From the NCBI RefSeq assembly GCF_001766415.1, contig NZ_MKXO01000001.1, forward strand, positions 868,001 through 932,000: a stretch of 64,000 bases of DNA. The letters run 5' to 3'. Position numbers and translations under genes: made by a program. This document shows positions 1 through 9,374 of the stretch, piece by piece. Origin of the DNA: Exiguobacterium aurantiacum (GTDB taxonomy: Bacteria > Bacillota > Bacilli > Exiguobacteriales > Exiguobacteriaceae). The stretch's first letter is position 1, and every line of letters begins with the position of its first letter. Under the pieces are notes generated by a model. That model ran no database searches. It was not told the DNA's origin and saw nothing but the letters and a program-made list of their open reading frames with translations.

Positions 1-143
1 CACTGAATAGACTAAGTATGCGCATGATGTCTCCCCTTTCTAGCGTTCCCCTTCTTTTCCCCGAACATGAAACAAGCTATGCACGTTTTTTGCTGAATCA
101 AAGGGGGAACTGTCGAAGTGAAACCATGAAGGAGGAAACAATT

Positions 144-692
144 ATGACGAAGCGGCTACCAATCAGTGGACTATGTGAACTCGTATTAGAAGTGACCGAT
201 ATGACGGAGGCCGTCGATTTTTGGCACGGTAAGCTCGGTCTGCCGGTCGTCGAGCAATGGGTCGGGGATGACGCCGAACCGAGCGCGTCGCAAGAACAAG
301 CGAACGAACCTTGGGCGACATGGCTGTACGTCGGCGGCAACACACGCCTCGGTCTTTGGCTGAAGCGTGACTTCACTCCAGACGAGGAAGAAAACCGTCA
401 GCAACAAGTGACCGCATGGGACACGCTGTATGACGAAGGCGGCGCCCACGTCCATTGTGCCTTTTTCGTGCCGATGGAATCGTTCGATCAAGCGTTAGAA
501 GTGCTCGAGGCGTCAACGATCCCGACGAAGTTGCGGACGTGGGACGAGGATGAGACGGTCAACGGCAAAGAGCGCTCGGTCTATTTTAAGGACCCGAGCA
601 AGAACGTCATCGAACTGTATACGAAAAATATGGACGAGGCGTACGGCGAGTTTGCCGGCAAGCCGGTGAAGATCACGACGAAACAGTTATGA
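144..692 (+). CDS. VOC (glyoxalase/bleomycin-resistance) family protein
   Basis: A 182-residue single-domain protein of the vicinal oxygen chelate fold. The first beta-strand motif (ELVLEV, residues 12-17), the GGAHVHCAFFV strand near residue 100 and the closing SVYFKDPSKNVIELYT strand near residue 145 are typical of glyoxalase-like domains. Family members bind a divalent metal and act as lyases, dioxygenases or resistance proteins; the substrate here cannot be named. The frame is open upstream to position 18, but the start is placed at the ATG at 144 because GGAGGAAA (131-138) precedes it at good spacing and the domain begins right after it. It stands alone, with an unknown gene downstream. 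Confidence 0.8.
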   Translation: MTKRLPISGLCELVLEVTDMTEAVDFWHGKLGLPVVEQWVGDDAEPSASQEQANEPWATWLYVGGNTRLGLWLKRDFTPDEEENRQQQVTAWDTLYDEGGAHVHCAFFVPMESFDQALEVLEASTIPTKLRTWDEDETVNGKERSVYFKDPSKNVIELYTKNMDEAYGEFAGKPVKITTKQL

Positions 693-754
693 ATGCGATG
701 GAAGCTGAACGAGCCGCATGATAAGATGAGAGAAAATGGTAAAGGTTGTGCTCT

Positions 755-1201
755 ATGACGCTCATTCTCCCTGAATGCATCACCGGATTCTCTTACAGCG
801 ACTGCCCCGCACCCGGGTCGGATATCGAGACGTTCGAAAACATCTGCCTCGACTTCGCGAGCCAGAAAGGCGGCACCTGTTTCTTTATTCTCGGGGACGG
901 GGTCACGCCGAACTATGAACAAGCTAATATCAGAATTGGCGAACGGACCATCTATGTCTTACTCAGCCACCTTTATCCGGTCATCGGCATCTCTAAACTT
1001 GAACCGTTTCAATACGAGTACATCGATGTACCCGAGCTGACCGACTTGTTTCCTGACACTTACCAGATTCCGTCAGCGGCGGAACTTAATGAACGATTCG
1101 ATTTGTCGCTTCAGCCGTTTTTAAGCGAGGTGGATCGCATGCAGATCGAATATTGGAACCCGAAGACAATCGGCAATGTTATTTTTCATTACTGGGACTA
1201 A
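755..1201 (+). CDS. Hypothetical protein
   Basis: A 148-residue acidic, soluble protein I do not recognise. There is no signal peptide or membrane segment, and no clear catalytic motif. The ATG at 755 is chosen because AAAGG (741-745) lies nine bases upstream; an in-frame TTG at 746 would sit too close to it. The gene lies between the VOC gene and a bidirectional terminator. Third-position GC matches its neighbours, which supports it being a real resident gene. Confidence 0.65.
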   Translation: MTLILPECITGFSYSDCPAPGSDIETFENICLDFASQKGGTCFFILGDGVTPNYEQANIRIGERTIYVLLSHLYPVIGISKLEPFQYEYIDVPELTDLFPDTYQIPSAAELNERFDLSLQPFLSEVDRMQIEYWNPKTIGNVIFHYWD

Positions 1202-1204
1202 CAG

Positions 1205-1236
1205 AAAGCGCCCCTGCGAATCGCAGGGGCGCTTGT
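1205..1236. terminator. Bidirectional rho-independent terminator
   Basis: A 14-bp GC-rich inverted repeat (arms 1206-1219 and 1221-1234) separates the convergent ends of the hypothetical gene and the TPR gene. Arms are near perfect, with short A/T flanks on both sides. Confidence 0.8.
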
Positions 1237-1246
1237 TTACGTTCAT

Positions 1247-1912
1247 TCAGTTACCGAGCAAGGCGTCCATTTTCGCTTTCGCGTCACGCGCGAGCTCATG
1301 GTCCGGTTGCAGTTCGAGTACGCGCTCGAGTTCGGCGTACGTCTTGTCCTGCTCACCGAGGAACGCATAGGCGATCGCCAAGTTGTAGCGGGCGTCCGTA
1401 TGAGACGCATCCAAGTCGAGCGTGTCCTCGAGTGCGTCGACCGCCAAGTCGAGCTGCTCGTTTTGCGCGAGCGCGAGCCCGTATTGGAACGTGATCTCGA
1501 CGTCTTCCGGCGCTTGCGTTTTCGCTTCACGAAGTCGCGGCAACGCGCGGACGAAGTCGCCCATCGCCTTGTACGTCAAACCGAGCATGAAGTGCAAGTC
1601 TGCATCATTTATGCCGGAAAGAAGCGCTTGTCGAAGCGACGCTTCGGCCAAGTCGACTTGTTCGAGCTCATAGGCGAGCGCGCCTTTCGCGTAATGGGCC
1701 GCACCGAACGCATTGTCGAGTTCGAGCGCCTTGTCGTAAAAGACGACCGCCCGTTCATGGTCACCGATCGCTTGAAGCAGTGTGCCCATGTTGACGTAAC
1801 CGGTCGGGTCCGTCGGGTTCGCCTCGATGGCGTCGTTGAAATGTTTGGCCGCTTGTTCAAATTCACCTTGCTGCATCGCTTGGATGCCTTGTTCGTTTGC
1901 GTTCACTGTCAT
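1247..1912 (-). CDS. TPR-repeat protein (YrrB-like)
   Basis: About 221 residues made almost entirely of tetratricopeptide repeats. Repeat signatures such as GYVNMGTLLQAIGDHERAVVFYDKALEL and similar 34-residue units run from residue 8 to the end. TPR proteins are scaffolds for protein-protein contacts; no enzymatic motif is present. In Bacillus the gene after mnmA is yrrB, a TPR protein, so position and fold agree. The start is uncertain: GTG at 1915, ATG at 1912 or GTG at 1906. The ribosome binding site GAGG overlaps the mnmA stop codon, so the two genes are translationally coupled. Confidence 0.85.
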   Translation of the reverse strand: MTVNANEQGIQAMQQGEFEQAAKHFNDAIEANPTDPTGYVNMGTLLQAIGDHERAVVFYDKALELDNAFGAAHYAKGALAYELEQVDLAEASLRQALLSGINDADLHFMLGLTYKAMGDFVRALPRLREAKTQAPEDVEITFQYGLALAQNEQLDLAVDALEDTLDLDASHTDARYNLAIAYAFLGEQDKTYAELERVLELQPDHELARDAKAKMDALLGN

Positions 1913-1916
1913 CACC

Positions 1917-3038
<1,122 letters not shown>

Positions 3039-4175
3039 CTATCTCACTCCGTTCATAAATGTCGAGACGACCTCATGTAGTCGTTCGGCGAGCCGTGTCA
3101 CGTCATCGACCGTGTTACCCAGTCCAAAACTGATGCGGACCGATTGTTTCGTCCGGTCAGATTGACCGTACATGGCCGTCAGCACGTGCGACGGCTCAAT
3201 CGTTCCAGCCGTGCAGGCACTGCCGCTCGAAATGGCATAACCACGCATGTCCATCATGATCAGGAACGGCTCAAGCTCGATGCCCGGCAGGTACAAGTTG
3301 ACGATGTGCGGCAAGCGGTTCGCCCCGTTCACTTCGTACTCGACGCCAAGTTCATCAAGCGTGTGTAGCAACGTGTCAGCCATCTCTCGGTAAGCTGTCA
3401 CCCGCTCGTTCCGTTCGGCCATGACCAGTTCGGCCGCTCGGCTAAATCCGACGGCACCCGGAACGTTTTCCGTGCCGGCTCGACGTTTCCGTTCTTGTTG
3501 TCCTCCAAAAGAACGCGTCGCTAATTTTACACCTGTTTTTATAAAAAGAAAACCGATACCTTTCGGACCGTTCACTTTATGCGCCGACGCCGACAACAAG
3601 TCGACGCCGAGCGCGTGCACGTCGATCGCTTCTGTGCCGAGCACCTGGACCGCGTCCGTATGGAACAACGTATCCCGATCGGCAAGCAACATCCCGATGT
3701 CAGCAATCGGTTGGAGCGTGCCGACCTCGTTGTTGCCGTACATGACCGAGACGAGGATCGTATCGTCACGGAGTGCGTCTTTAAGCGCAGCGACAGATAC
3801 GGCACCGGACTCGTCGACGTCTAAGTACGTCACGTCGAACCCTTCACGCTCGAGTTGCTCCATCGCATGCAAGACGGCGTGGTGCTCGACTTTCGTCGTG
3901 ATCACATGCTTCCCTTTGTGTTGGTTCGCATAAGCCGCGCCGAACAAGGCGTAATTGTCTGACTCGGTCCCGCCCGACGTGAAGACGATCTCGTTTGGCG
4001 TCGCACCGATCCATGTCGCGAGCGTCCGTCGTGACGCGTCGAGTGCCGCCCGAGCTTTCCGGCCGACACCATGTATGCTCGACGGATTGCCGTACTGCTC
4101 TAAAAAATAGGGAGTCATCGCCTCGAGCACCTCGGGACGCATCGGCGTCGTGGCCGCGTGGTCAAAATAGTTCAT
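3039..4175 (-). CDS. Cysteine desulfurase (YrvO/IscS-type)
   Basis: A 378-residue class V aminotransferase-fold enzyme that releases sulfur from L-cysteine as a protein persulfide. The pyridoxal phosphate lysine lies in SAHKVNGPKG (Lys200), and the persulfide cysteine in SSGSACTAG (Cys321) on the loop typical of IscS-like group I enzymes. The FDHAATTP start is conserved. The start follows GAGGTG at good spacing. It sits between cymR and mnmA, and the stop abuts the mnmA start, so delivery of sulfur to MnmA is the expected role. A second, NadS-type desulfurase lies at 36.5 kb. Confidence 0.95.
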   Translation of the reverse strand: MNYFDHAATTPMRPEVLEAMTPYFLEQYGNPSSIHGVGRKARAALDASRRTLATWIGATPNEIVFTSGGTESDNYALFGAAYANQHKGKHVITTKVEHHAVLHAMEQLEREGFDVTYLDVDESGAVSVAALKDALRDDTILVSVMYGNNEVGTLQPIADIGMLLADRDTLFHTDAVQVLGTEAIDVHALGVDLLSASAHKVNGPKGIGFLFIKTGVKLATRSFGGQQERKRRAGTENVPGAVGFSRAAELVMAERNERVTAYREMADTLLHTLDELGVEYEVNGANRLPHIVNLYLPGIELEPFLIMMDMRGYAISSGSACTAGTIEPSHVLTAMYGQSDRTKQSVRISFGLGNTVDDVTRLAERLHEVVSTFMNGVR

Positions 4176-4192
4176 ATCCGTTCACCTCATCG

Positions 4193-4600
4193 TTAAATAT
4201 AGAACATGTAGCCTTCTGAATCTTCTTCCGCGAGATCGGCGAGTGTCGTTTCTTCTAACACCGTCTCGATCGCCGCTTTGATCTTGTCCCAAAGTTTTCG
4301 CTTCACGGCGTCATCCGTCTCCGAGTCTTCGACGATCGTCAGCGGGCCTTCGAGCAGTCGAATGATCTCACCGGCCGTGATGTCGCGCGGTGCTTTGACG
4401 AGCTGATAACCGCCGTAGGCACCGCGGACACTTTTGACGAGACCGCCGTTACGGAGCGGGCCGATCAATTGTTCCAAGTAATGTTCTGGCAGTTCATGGC
4501 GCGCCGCGATTTTCTTCAAACTGAGCGGTTTGCTGTCCGTCTCACGGGCAAGCGCGATCATGATCGTTAAACCATAACGGCCTTTAGTAGATATTTTCAT
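4193..4600 (-). CDS. cymR: Rrf2-family regulator CymR
   Basis: A 135-residue Rrf2 winged-helix repressor. The N-terminus MKISTKGRYGLTIMIALA and the recognition region HELPEHYLEQLIGPLRNGGLVKSVRG are characteristic. In Bacillus, CymR with CysK represses cysteine uptake and synthesis genes. There are no cysteines in the protein, so it cannot carry the iron-sulfur cluster of IscR; this fits CymR. It heads the cymR - desulfurase - mnmA - TPR cluster. The RBS AAGGAG precedes the ATG. The gene diverges from rarA, as in Bacillus. Confidence 0.92.
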   Translation of the reverse strand: MKISTKGRYGLTIMIALARETDSKPLSLKKIAARHELPEHYLEQLIGPLRNGGLVKSVRGAYGGYQLVKAPRDITAGEIIRLLEGPLTIVEDSETDDAVKRKLWDKIKAAIETVLEETTLADLAEEDSEGYMFYI

Positions 4601-4618
4601 ATTGGTTTCTCCTTCTGT

Positions 4619-4641
4619 TATACTGTTCGAACAAACGTTTG
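4619..4641 (+). promoter_or_regulatory. rarA promoter with LexA-like operator
   Basis: A TATACT -10 element (4619-4624), with a weak -35 TTCATA 17 bases upstream, is followed at 4628-4641 by CGAACAAACGTTTG. This matches 13 of 14 positions of the Bacillus LexA box as I remember it (CGAACRNRYGTTYC). It would cover the transcription start of rarA. The call rests on visual matching only. Confidence 0.6.
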
Positions 4642-4660
4642 TCGAAAGGAACGTGTCCGT

Positions 4661-5968
4661 ATGAGTGATTTATTTCAACAATCGAATAGCGGGCCGCTCG
4701 CCAACCGGATGCGCCCGGAGACGTTAGACGAAGTCATCGGTCAACGCCACATCATCGGTGAAGGCAAGCTGTTGCGCCGCGCCATCGAGGCCGACCGGCT
4801 CGGCACCATTATTCTTTATGGTCCGCCAGGCACTGGCAAGACGACGCTCGCTCGCGTCATTTCAAAGTATACGAAAGCGACGTTTGTTCAATTGAACGCC
4901 GTCACGGCAAAACTAGATGAGCTACGGAGCGTCATCCGTGCAGCCGAATCTCGTTTTGATTTCGAGCAAGAGCGGACGATTTTATTTTTAGACGAGATCC
5001 ATCGTTTCAATAAACTGCAACAAGATGCGTTGCTCCCGGCGCTAGAGGCCGGCAAGCTCGTCTTGATCGGGGCGACGACCGAAAATCCAAGTTTCGAGGT
5101 CAATGCGGCGCTATTGTCGCGCGCGACCGTGTTTCGGCTCGAGCCGCCTGGACAAGACGAGCTCCGGGTCGTGCTTGAGCGTGCGCTCGCCGACAAGAAA
5201 GGGCTCGGCAACTACCCGGTTGAAATCGAAGACGCAGCTGTTGACCATTATATCAAAATGGCGGACGGTGACTACCGTGTCTTATTGAACGCGCTCGAAC
5301 TGGCCGTCTTGACGACGCCGGAAGTCGACGGCAAGATTCAAATCACGCTCGACGTCGCCGAAGAGTCGATCCAACAAAAAGCCATCAAATACGATAAGAC
5401 GGGCGACCGACACTATGACGTCATCTCGGCGTTCATCAAGTCGATCCGCGGCTCGGACCCGGACGCCGCCCTGTACTGGCTCGCCGTCATGATCGAGGCG
5501 GGCGAATCGCCGCGCTTTATCATGCGTCGCCTGTACGTTCACGCGGCCGAAGATATCGGTCTGAGTGACCCGAACGCGCTCGTCATCGTCGACGCGGCCG
5601 CACGGGCGAGCGAACATATCGGGTTCCCGGAAGCACGCATCCCGATGGCCGAGGCCGTCCTCTATCTGGCGACGGCACCGAAGTCGAACGCCGTCATCAC
5701 CGCGATCGACAAGGCGATCCATCACGTCCGGACGGTCGAAGGTGGTCCCGTCCCGGTCCATCTCCGCGATGCGCATAGCCCCGGGGCACGCGAGCTCGGT
5801 AATGGCGCCGGCTACAAATATCCACACGACGAGAAAGACGGGTACGTCCCGCAAAACTACTGGCCGGAAAACTTGGCCCGGAAACGTCCTAAATATTATA
5901 CACCGACGAGCCGTGGCTTCGAGCAACAACTCCAAAAGCGGCTCGACTATTGGGAAAAACGACGCTGA
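4661..5968 (+). CDS. rarA: Replication-associated recombination protein A (RarA/MgsA, AAA+ ATPase)
   Basis: RarA is a clamp-loader-like AAA+ ATPase that acts at stalled replication forks. The 435-residue protein carries Walker [10 protein letters not shown] (residues 54-62), Walker [10 protein letters not shown] (about 108-116), sensor 1 GATTENPSF, and the C-terminal tetramerisation domain ending in [18 protein letters not shown]. Length is standard. The ATG at 4661 follows GAAAGGAAC. It diverges from cymR, and a LexA-like box overlaps its start of transcription, which would make it damage-inducible; that is inferred. Confidence 0.95.
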   Translation: MSDLFQQSNSGPLANRMRPETLDEVIGQRHIIGEGKLLRRAIEADRLGTIILYGPPGTGKTTLARVISKYTKATFVQLNAVTAKLDELRSVIRAAESRFDFEQERTILFLDEIHRFNKLQQDALLPALEAGKLVLIGATTENPSFEVNAALLSRATVFRLEPPGQDELRVVLERALADKKGLGNYPVEIEDAAVDHYIKMADGDYRVLLNALELAVLTTPEVDGKIQITLDVAEESIQQKAIKYDKTGDRHYDVISAFIKSIRGSDPDAALYWLAVMIEAGESPRFIMRRLYVHAAEDIGLSDPNALVIVDAAARASEHIGFPEARIPMAEAVLYLATAPKSNAVITAIDKAIHHVRTVEGGPVPVHLRDAHSPGARELGNGAGYKYPHDEKDGYVPQNYWPENLARKRPKYYTPTSRGFEQQLQKRLDYWEKRR

Positions 5969-5994
5969 CTCATTCGAGTCGGCGTCGTTTTCTT
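5955..5994. terminator. Bidirectional terminator between rarA and tcdA
   Basis: A 15-16 bp inverted repeat (AAAACGACGCTGACTC ... GAGTCGGCGTCGTTTT) overlaps the rarA stop and ends next to the tcdA stop. T-runs on both strands suit convergent genes. Confidence 0.85.
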
Positions 5995-6760
5995 AGTTCT
6001 GGATGCGATTGATCTCGACACCAGCCGTCTCGAGCATTTGATTGATGACGTACCCGGCGGCGACGAGTCCTGCGACCGACGGCACGAACGCGTTCGAGCT
6101 CGGTGGCATCTTCGCTTTACGGATCGGGGCGTCTTTCTTACCGACGACCTCGTTCACGTCCTCGCGCGTCACGATCGGTGACTCGTCCGAGAACACGACC
6201 GGCACGCCTTTATAGATGTTATGTTTACGCAAACGCGTCCGCACCATCTTCGCGATCGGATCGTATGACGTGTCTTTAATGTCGATGACTTGAATCCGGG
6301 TCGGGTCCATCTTGTTGGCCATCCCCATGCTTGAAATGACCGGGATACCACGACGTTTACACTCGACGATCAAATGGATTTTATAGATGATCGTATCTGA
6401 CGCGTCGATGACGAAATCGATGTTTTGAGCGAAAAACTCTTCAAACGTCTCTTCGGTATAAAACATCTTCAACTGGACGAGTTCGACGTCCGGGTTAATG
6501 TCGAGCAGACGTGCCCCCATCGCCTCGACTTTCGGTTGTCCGACTGTCGACAAGAGCGCGTGGATTTGACGATTGACGTTCGTGATGTCGATATCGTCTT
6601 TATCGACGAGCACGATCCGACCGACACCGCTCCGGGCAAGTGCTTCTGCTGCGAACGAGCCGACACCGCCGACGCCAAGAATGGCGACCGTCTTTCCTTT
6701 CAACGTTTCAATACCTTCTTGACCGATGGCCAACTCATTACGCGAAAACTGGTGTAACAT
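5993..6760 (-). CDS. tcdA: tRNA threonylcarbamoyladenosine dehydratase (TcdA/CsdL; YrvM)
   Basis: A 255-residue E1-like (ThiF/MoeB fold) enzyme that cyclises t6A37 in ANN-decoding tRNAs to ct6A using ATP. The nucleotide loop GVGGVGSFAAEAL (from residue 29), DIDITNVNRQIHAL and the DASDTIIYK strand are those of the family. The start follows a GGAGG-type site and the length is standard. It is convergent with rarA, as yrvM is with yrvN in Bacillus, and the 6S RNA gene lies upstream on the same strand. Confidence 0.93.
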   Translation of the reverse strand: MLHQFSRNELAIGQEGIETLKGKTVAILGVGGVGSFAAEALARSGVGRIVLVDKDDIDITNVNRQIHALLSTVGQPKVEAMGARLLDINPDVELVQLKMFYTEETFEEFFAQNIDFVIDASDTIIYKIHLIVECKRRGIPVISSMGMANKMDPTRIQVIDIKDTSYDPIAKMVRTRLRKHNIYKGVPVVFSDESPIVTREDVNEVVGKKDAPIRKAKMPPSSNAFVPSVAGLVAAGYVINQMLETAGVEINRIQN

Positions 6761-6815
6761 AATCTTCCTCCAAATTAATACTATTTTTTCACACTATTTT
6801 ACTCGGAATTATAGT

Positions 6816-6842
6816 CAAAAAAAAGACGTCTAGCGACGTTTT
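6816..6842 (-). terminator. 6S RNA terminator
   Basis: On the minus strand a short hairpin (AACGTC GCTA GACGTC-type, 6825-6841) is followed by an eight-base T-run (6817-6824). Confidence 0.85.
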
Positions 6843-7052
6843 TACAATAAAATCGATGGGGCCCGGAGTGCCGTGACGATGCCCTGCTTTTGAACCTGCT
6901 TAAGCAGGTGGGTGATCTAGCGTCCCCTTCACAAGTCCTCCTGCACGTGATGAGGCAGTTGATCCGGCTGGCAGTTCGATCTCCCGTATTCAAAGTGTTG
7001 GCTCAAAATAACGAAGGCGGCTCTCGAACACCTCAGGTATCCCATCTGATGC
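6817..7052 (-). ncRNA. ssrS: 6S RNA (ssrS / bsrA-type)
   Basis: A roughly 235-nt RNA on the minus strand. The 5' side (GATGGG then CCTGAGGTG) pairs with the 3' side (CACTCCGGG then CCCATC) to form the long interrupted closing stem of 6S RNA; eight of nine positions of the inner helix pair. The motif CCTGAGGTGTTCG near the 5' end also resembles the E. coli 6S 5' region. 6S RNA mimics an open promoter and sequesters sigma-A RNA polymerase. It lies next to tcdA, the place of bsrA in Bacillus. The 5' end is inferred from the promoter, the 3' end from the terminator; a processed form could be shorter. Confidence 0.88.
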
Positions 7053-7058
7053 CCTTAC

Positions 7059-7086
7059 TATAGCATCCCATGTAAAAAGAAGTCAA
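7059..7086 (-). promoter_or_regulatory. 6S RNA promoter
   Basis: The minus strand has TTGACT (7081-7086) and TATAGT (7059-7064) with about 16 bases between them, a good sigma-A promoter placed correctly for the 6S RNA 5' end. Confidence 0.75.
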
Positions 7087-7117
7087 TCAGAAACCTCGAT
7101 TTCCGGTGACGGTTTCG

Positions 7118-8332
7118 TCACATCCACGTGTCACGAAACGCACGCGTCGGGTCATACGTATCTTGTTGGCGTGAGACGTTGAAACGCCGGTCGCGTGAAT
7201 CGTTGCCGACACCGGCCTGATACGCCCAATTGCCATAATTGCTGGCGACGTCGTAGTCGATGAGCATCGCTTCGAAGTAGGCCGCACCGTAGCGCCAATC
7301 TTGTCCGAGCTCTTTGGCGAAATAGCTCGCAACGATTTGCCGGCCCCGGTTCGACATCCATCCCGTCGCGTTCAACTCGTGCATGAACGCATCGACGAAC
7401 GCGACGCCCGTCTCGCCTTGCTGCCACCGATGAATCACATCCTCGTCCACTTTCCACGCCTTGTCCTTCGAACGTATCCCTTGGCGACGGAACAACCGCT
7501 TCCCTTGCTCGAGCGCGACCCATTGGAAAAACTCGCGCCACAACAGTTCAAAATAGAGCCAATATGTCGACTCGTTCGCCCCGTGCTGTCGTTCATGAAG
7601 CTCTAGTTCATGGAGCACACGCCGCGGCGAGAGCGACCCGTTGGCAAGAAAAGCCGACAACTTGGATGAGTCGTCGACCCCAAAGCCGTTCCGCGTCTCT
7701 TTATACGTGCGGACGGGACCTGCCAAATAGTCGCTCAGACGTTTCAGCCCCGACGTCTCGCCGCCTTGAAACGGAAAAGCGGACCGGGCGTCGAGCGTCG
7801 GACGCTCGAACGGGACAGGAAACGGGAGCGGACGCGACTGACCTGAGCTCGTCCGCTCGATCAGCTGTTCAGGACGGGCATCGTCCTCGACCGCTTTTCG
7901 GAACTCGGTGAACAAAAACGGCATTTTTTTAAACGGGATTTCGGTGCGTGGGTACAGCGTGAATCCGTCGAACGATTGCCACTCCCCTTGCCAACGTGCG
8001 ATGACGTCTTTTTCAAGCAAGCGTTCGTTCAACCCGATCGACCGTTGAAACAACAGCCGGTCTGTCGGGTCGAGGATGTCGAGCGGATGACCGACATGCA
8101 CGTAGAGCGGGATCCCGAGCGCATCGAGCGATCCGGCCAAGTCTTCTAGCGACTCTTTTAAAAATTGAAGCCGTCTGGCCCCGAGCGGGATGACGCCGAA
8201 CCGATTTTCGTTCAGCTCGTCTTCCCTTATAAAGTAATGCCCCTCGATCGCTTCATCATGCTTCTGCGCCTCTTCGAGCGGCCGATGGTCATCGATCCGT
8301 AAATCGTTCTGATACCAAATAATCGTCTTCAT
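7118..8332 (-). CDS. Cryptochrome/DNA photolyase, DASH-like
   Basis: A 404-residue flavoprotein of the photolyase/cryptochrome family, which repairs pyrimidine dimers with light or senses blue light. The N-terminal antenna domain starts with IIWYQNDLRIDDHRPL. The C-terminal FAD domain contains TGWMSNRGRQIVASYF, LGQDWRYGA, DYDVASNYGNWAYQAGVGNDSRDRRFN and YDP, which resemble the DASH subfamily. It is shorter than many DASH members because loops in the middle are compact. AGGAGG precedes the ATG. The gene stands alone and diverges from a small peptide gene. Whether it repairs double- or single-stranded DNA cannot be told from sequence. Confidence 0.9.
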   Translation of the reverse strand: MKTIIWYQNDLRIDDHRPLEEAQKHDEAIEGHYFIREDELNENRFGVIPLGARRLQFLKESLEDLAGSLDALGIPLYVHVGHPLDILDPTDRLLFQRSIGLNERLLEKDVIARWQGEWQSFDGFTLYPRTEIPFKKMPFLFTEFRKAVEDDARPEQLIERTSSGQSRPLPFPVPFERPTLDARSAFPFQGGETSGLKRLSDYLAGPVRTYKETRNGFGVDDSSKLSAFLANGSLSPRRVLHELELHERQHGANESTYWLYFELLWREFFQWVALEQGKRLFRRQGIRSKDKAWKVDEDVIHRWQQGETGVAFVDAFMHELNATGWMSNRGRQIVASYFAKELGQDWRYGAAYFEAMLIDYDVASNYGNWAYQAGVGNDSRDRRFNVSRQQDTYDPTRAFRDTWM

Positions 8333-8383
8333 ATCCTTCGCCTCCTGGCTCTATTATGCGTGATGCATCTACCATCAATCGTG

Positions 8384-8397
8384 TCGAACCTGTTCGA
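8384..8397. repeat. 14-bp inverted repeat upstream of the photolyase gene
   Basis: TCGAAC-CT-GTTCGA is a perfect 6+6 palindrome between the photolyase gene and a divergent small gene. It looks like an operator, but the regulator is unknown; the two-base spacer differs from the LexA box (four). Confidence 0.4.
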
Positions 8398-8463
8398 AAT
8401 ATGTTTTCATTTCCGCAACGTGTGGAATATAACTCTTTAGAGAAGAGAAAGGGGTGCAACAAC

Positions 8464-8580
8464 ATGGCTAGAAAAGGAAAATTTGGCACACTCATCAAAG
8501 TCGCGACGGCGGTCGCTCCGTTCGTCTACAATTATTATAAAAAGAACAAAGCAAAAAAAGCAGAAACACCTAAAAAATAA
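8464..8580 (+). CDS. Small basic peptide (38 aa)
   Basis: A 38-residue peptide, MARKGKFGTLIKVATAVAPF then a lysine-rich tail. It has one short hydrophobic stretch (residues 9-22, ending VAPFVYNYY) and a strongly basic C-terminus. The ATG at 8464 follows GAGAAAGGGG at proper spacing, and a terminator lies right behind it, so it is a complete small transcription unit. The frame is open upstream, but only this start has a binding site. Function unknown; a membrane-associated or nucleic-acid-associated peptide is possible. Confidence 0.65.
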   Translation: MARKGKFGTLIKVATAVAPFVYNYYKKNKAKKAETPKK

Positions 8581-8585
8581 TCAAT

Positions 8586-8616
8586 GACGTCTCAGCCAAG
8601 CTGAGGCGTTTTTTTC
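8586..8616 (+). terminator. Terminator after the small peptide gene
   Basis: Inverted repeat ACGTCTCAGC / GCTGAGGCGT with a CAA-type loop, followed by seven T residues. Confidence 0.85.
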
Positions 8617-8676
8617 TTGCCTTGAAACCAATTATGATATGATGATGGAACATTTTAGGGAATCGAGGCGACCAAT

Positions 8677-9324
8677 ATGCAGGCGGTATGGATACAGTCT
8701 TTACGAATTAGTTTGAAGTGGGCGTTGTTCATGGGCGGTTTGTTCCTGCTCGCCCTCGGGTCGTCGATGATGATCACGGCCGACCTCGGCGTCTCGACGT
8801 GGGACGTGCTCCATCTCGGGCTCGCCCGGCACACGCCGATCTCGGTCGGGACGATCATTCTCCTCGTCGGCCTGTTGCTCGTCTTATGCAAATACATATT
8901 GGACCGCATCCGACCCCAGTTCGGGACGCTCGTCAACGCCGTCTTCGTCGGTGTGTTCATGAACTTGATCCTTGACCACCACTTGTTGCCGACGCTCGAC
9001 GGAACCGCACTCAATATCGCCTGGCTCGTTCTCGGCATCTTCGTCATTGGCATGGGCGCCGGGCTGTATGTCGCCATCGGTTACGGCGCCGGCCCGCGTG
9101 ACGGACTGACGCTCGCCTTGGCCGACCGTTTCAATACATCGGTCCGCATGATGCGGACGTGGATGGAGCTTTCCGCTTGCTTGATCGGCTGGGTGCTCGG
9201 CGGTCCCGTTTTTTTCGGGACGGTGCTGTCGATTTTCTTGATCGGTCCGTTCTTCCAGTTTTGGCTCGAACAGTTCCGCCGGCTCGTCTCGGTCATCGAC
9301 CGGGCGAAAGCCGATATCGCCTGA
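8677..9324 (+). CDS. YczE/YyaS/YitT-type integral membrane protein
   Basis: A 215-residue membrane protein with about five hydrophobic segments (roughly residues 12-32, 56-76, 85-105, 112-135 and 165-200). Motifs GSSMMITADLGVSTWDVLHLGL and GYGAGPRDGLTLALADR recall the YczE family, whose members contain such an ITA-LG-PWD motif after the first helix. The function of the family is not established; YczE in Bacillus is linked to antibiotic production. The ATG at 8677 lies behind GAGGCGACC. The gene forms a single unit closed by a strong terminator. Confidence 0.75.
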   Translation: MQAVWIQSLRISLKWALFMGGLFLLALGSSMMITADLGVSTWDVLHLGLARHTPISVGTIILLVGLLLVLCKYILDRIRPQFGTLVNAVFVGVFMNLILDHHLLPTLDGTALNIAWLVLGIFVIGMGAGLYVAIGYGAGPRDGLTLALADRFNTSVRMMRTWMELSACLIGWVLGGPVFFGTVLSIFLIGPFFQFWLEQFRRLVSVIDRAKADIA

Positions 9325-9330
9325 ATTTAA

Positions 9331-9371
9331 GAGAGGAAATCGGACTCAAGGGGTCCGATTTCCTCTCTTTG
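9331..9371. terminator. Bidirectional terminator
   Basis: A 16-bp near-perfect hairpin (GAGAGGAAATCGGAC / GTCCGATTTCCTCTC) lies between the convergent YczE-like and oxidoreductase genes. Confidence 0.85.
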
Positions 9372-9374
9372 CTG

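Noticed and set aside
1-143. Upstream in-frame start of the VOC gene and possible leader RNA
   Set aside because: The N-terminal extension lacks any domain match and the RBS is at 131-138; no leader structure could be supported.
8384-8397. LexA box upstream of the photolyase gene
   Set aside because: The half-sites CGAAC and GTTCG are two bases apart, not four as in the Bacillus LexA box.
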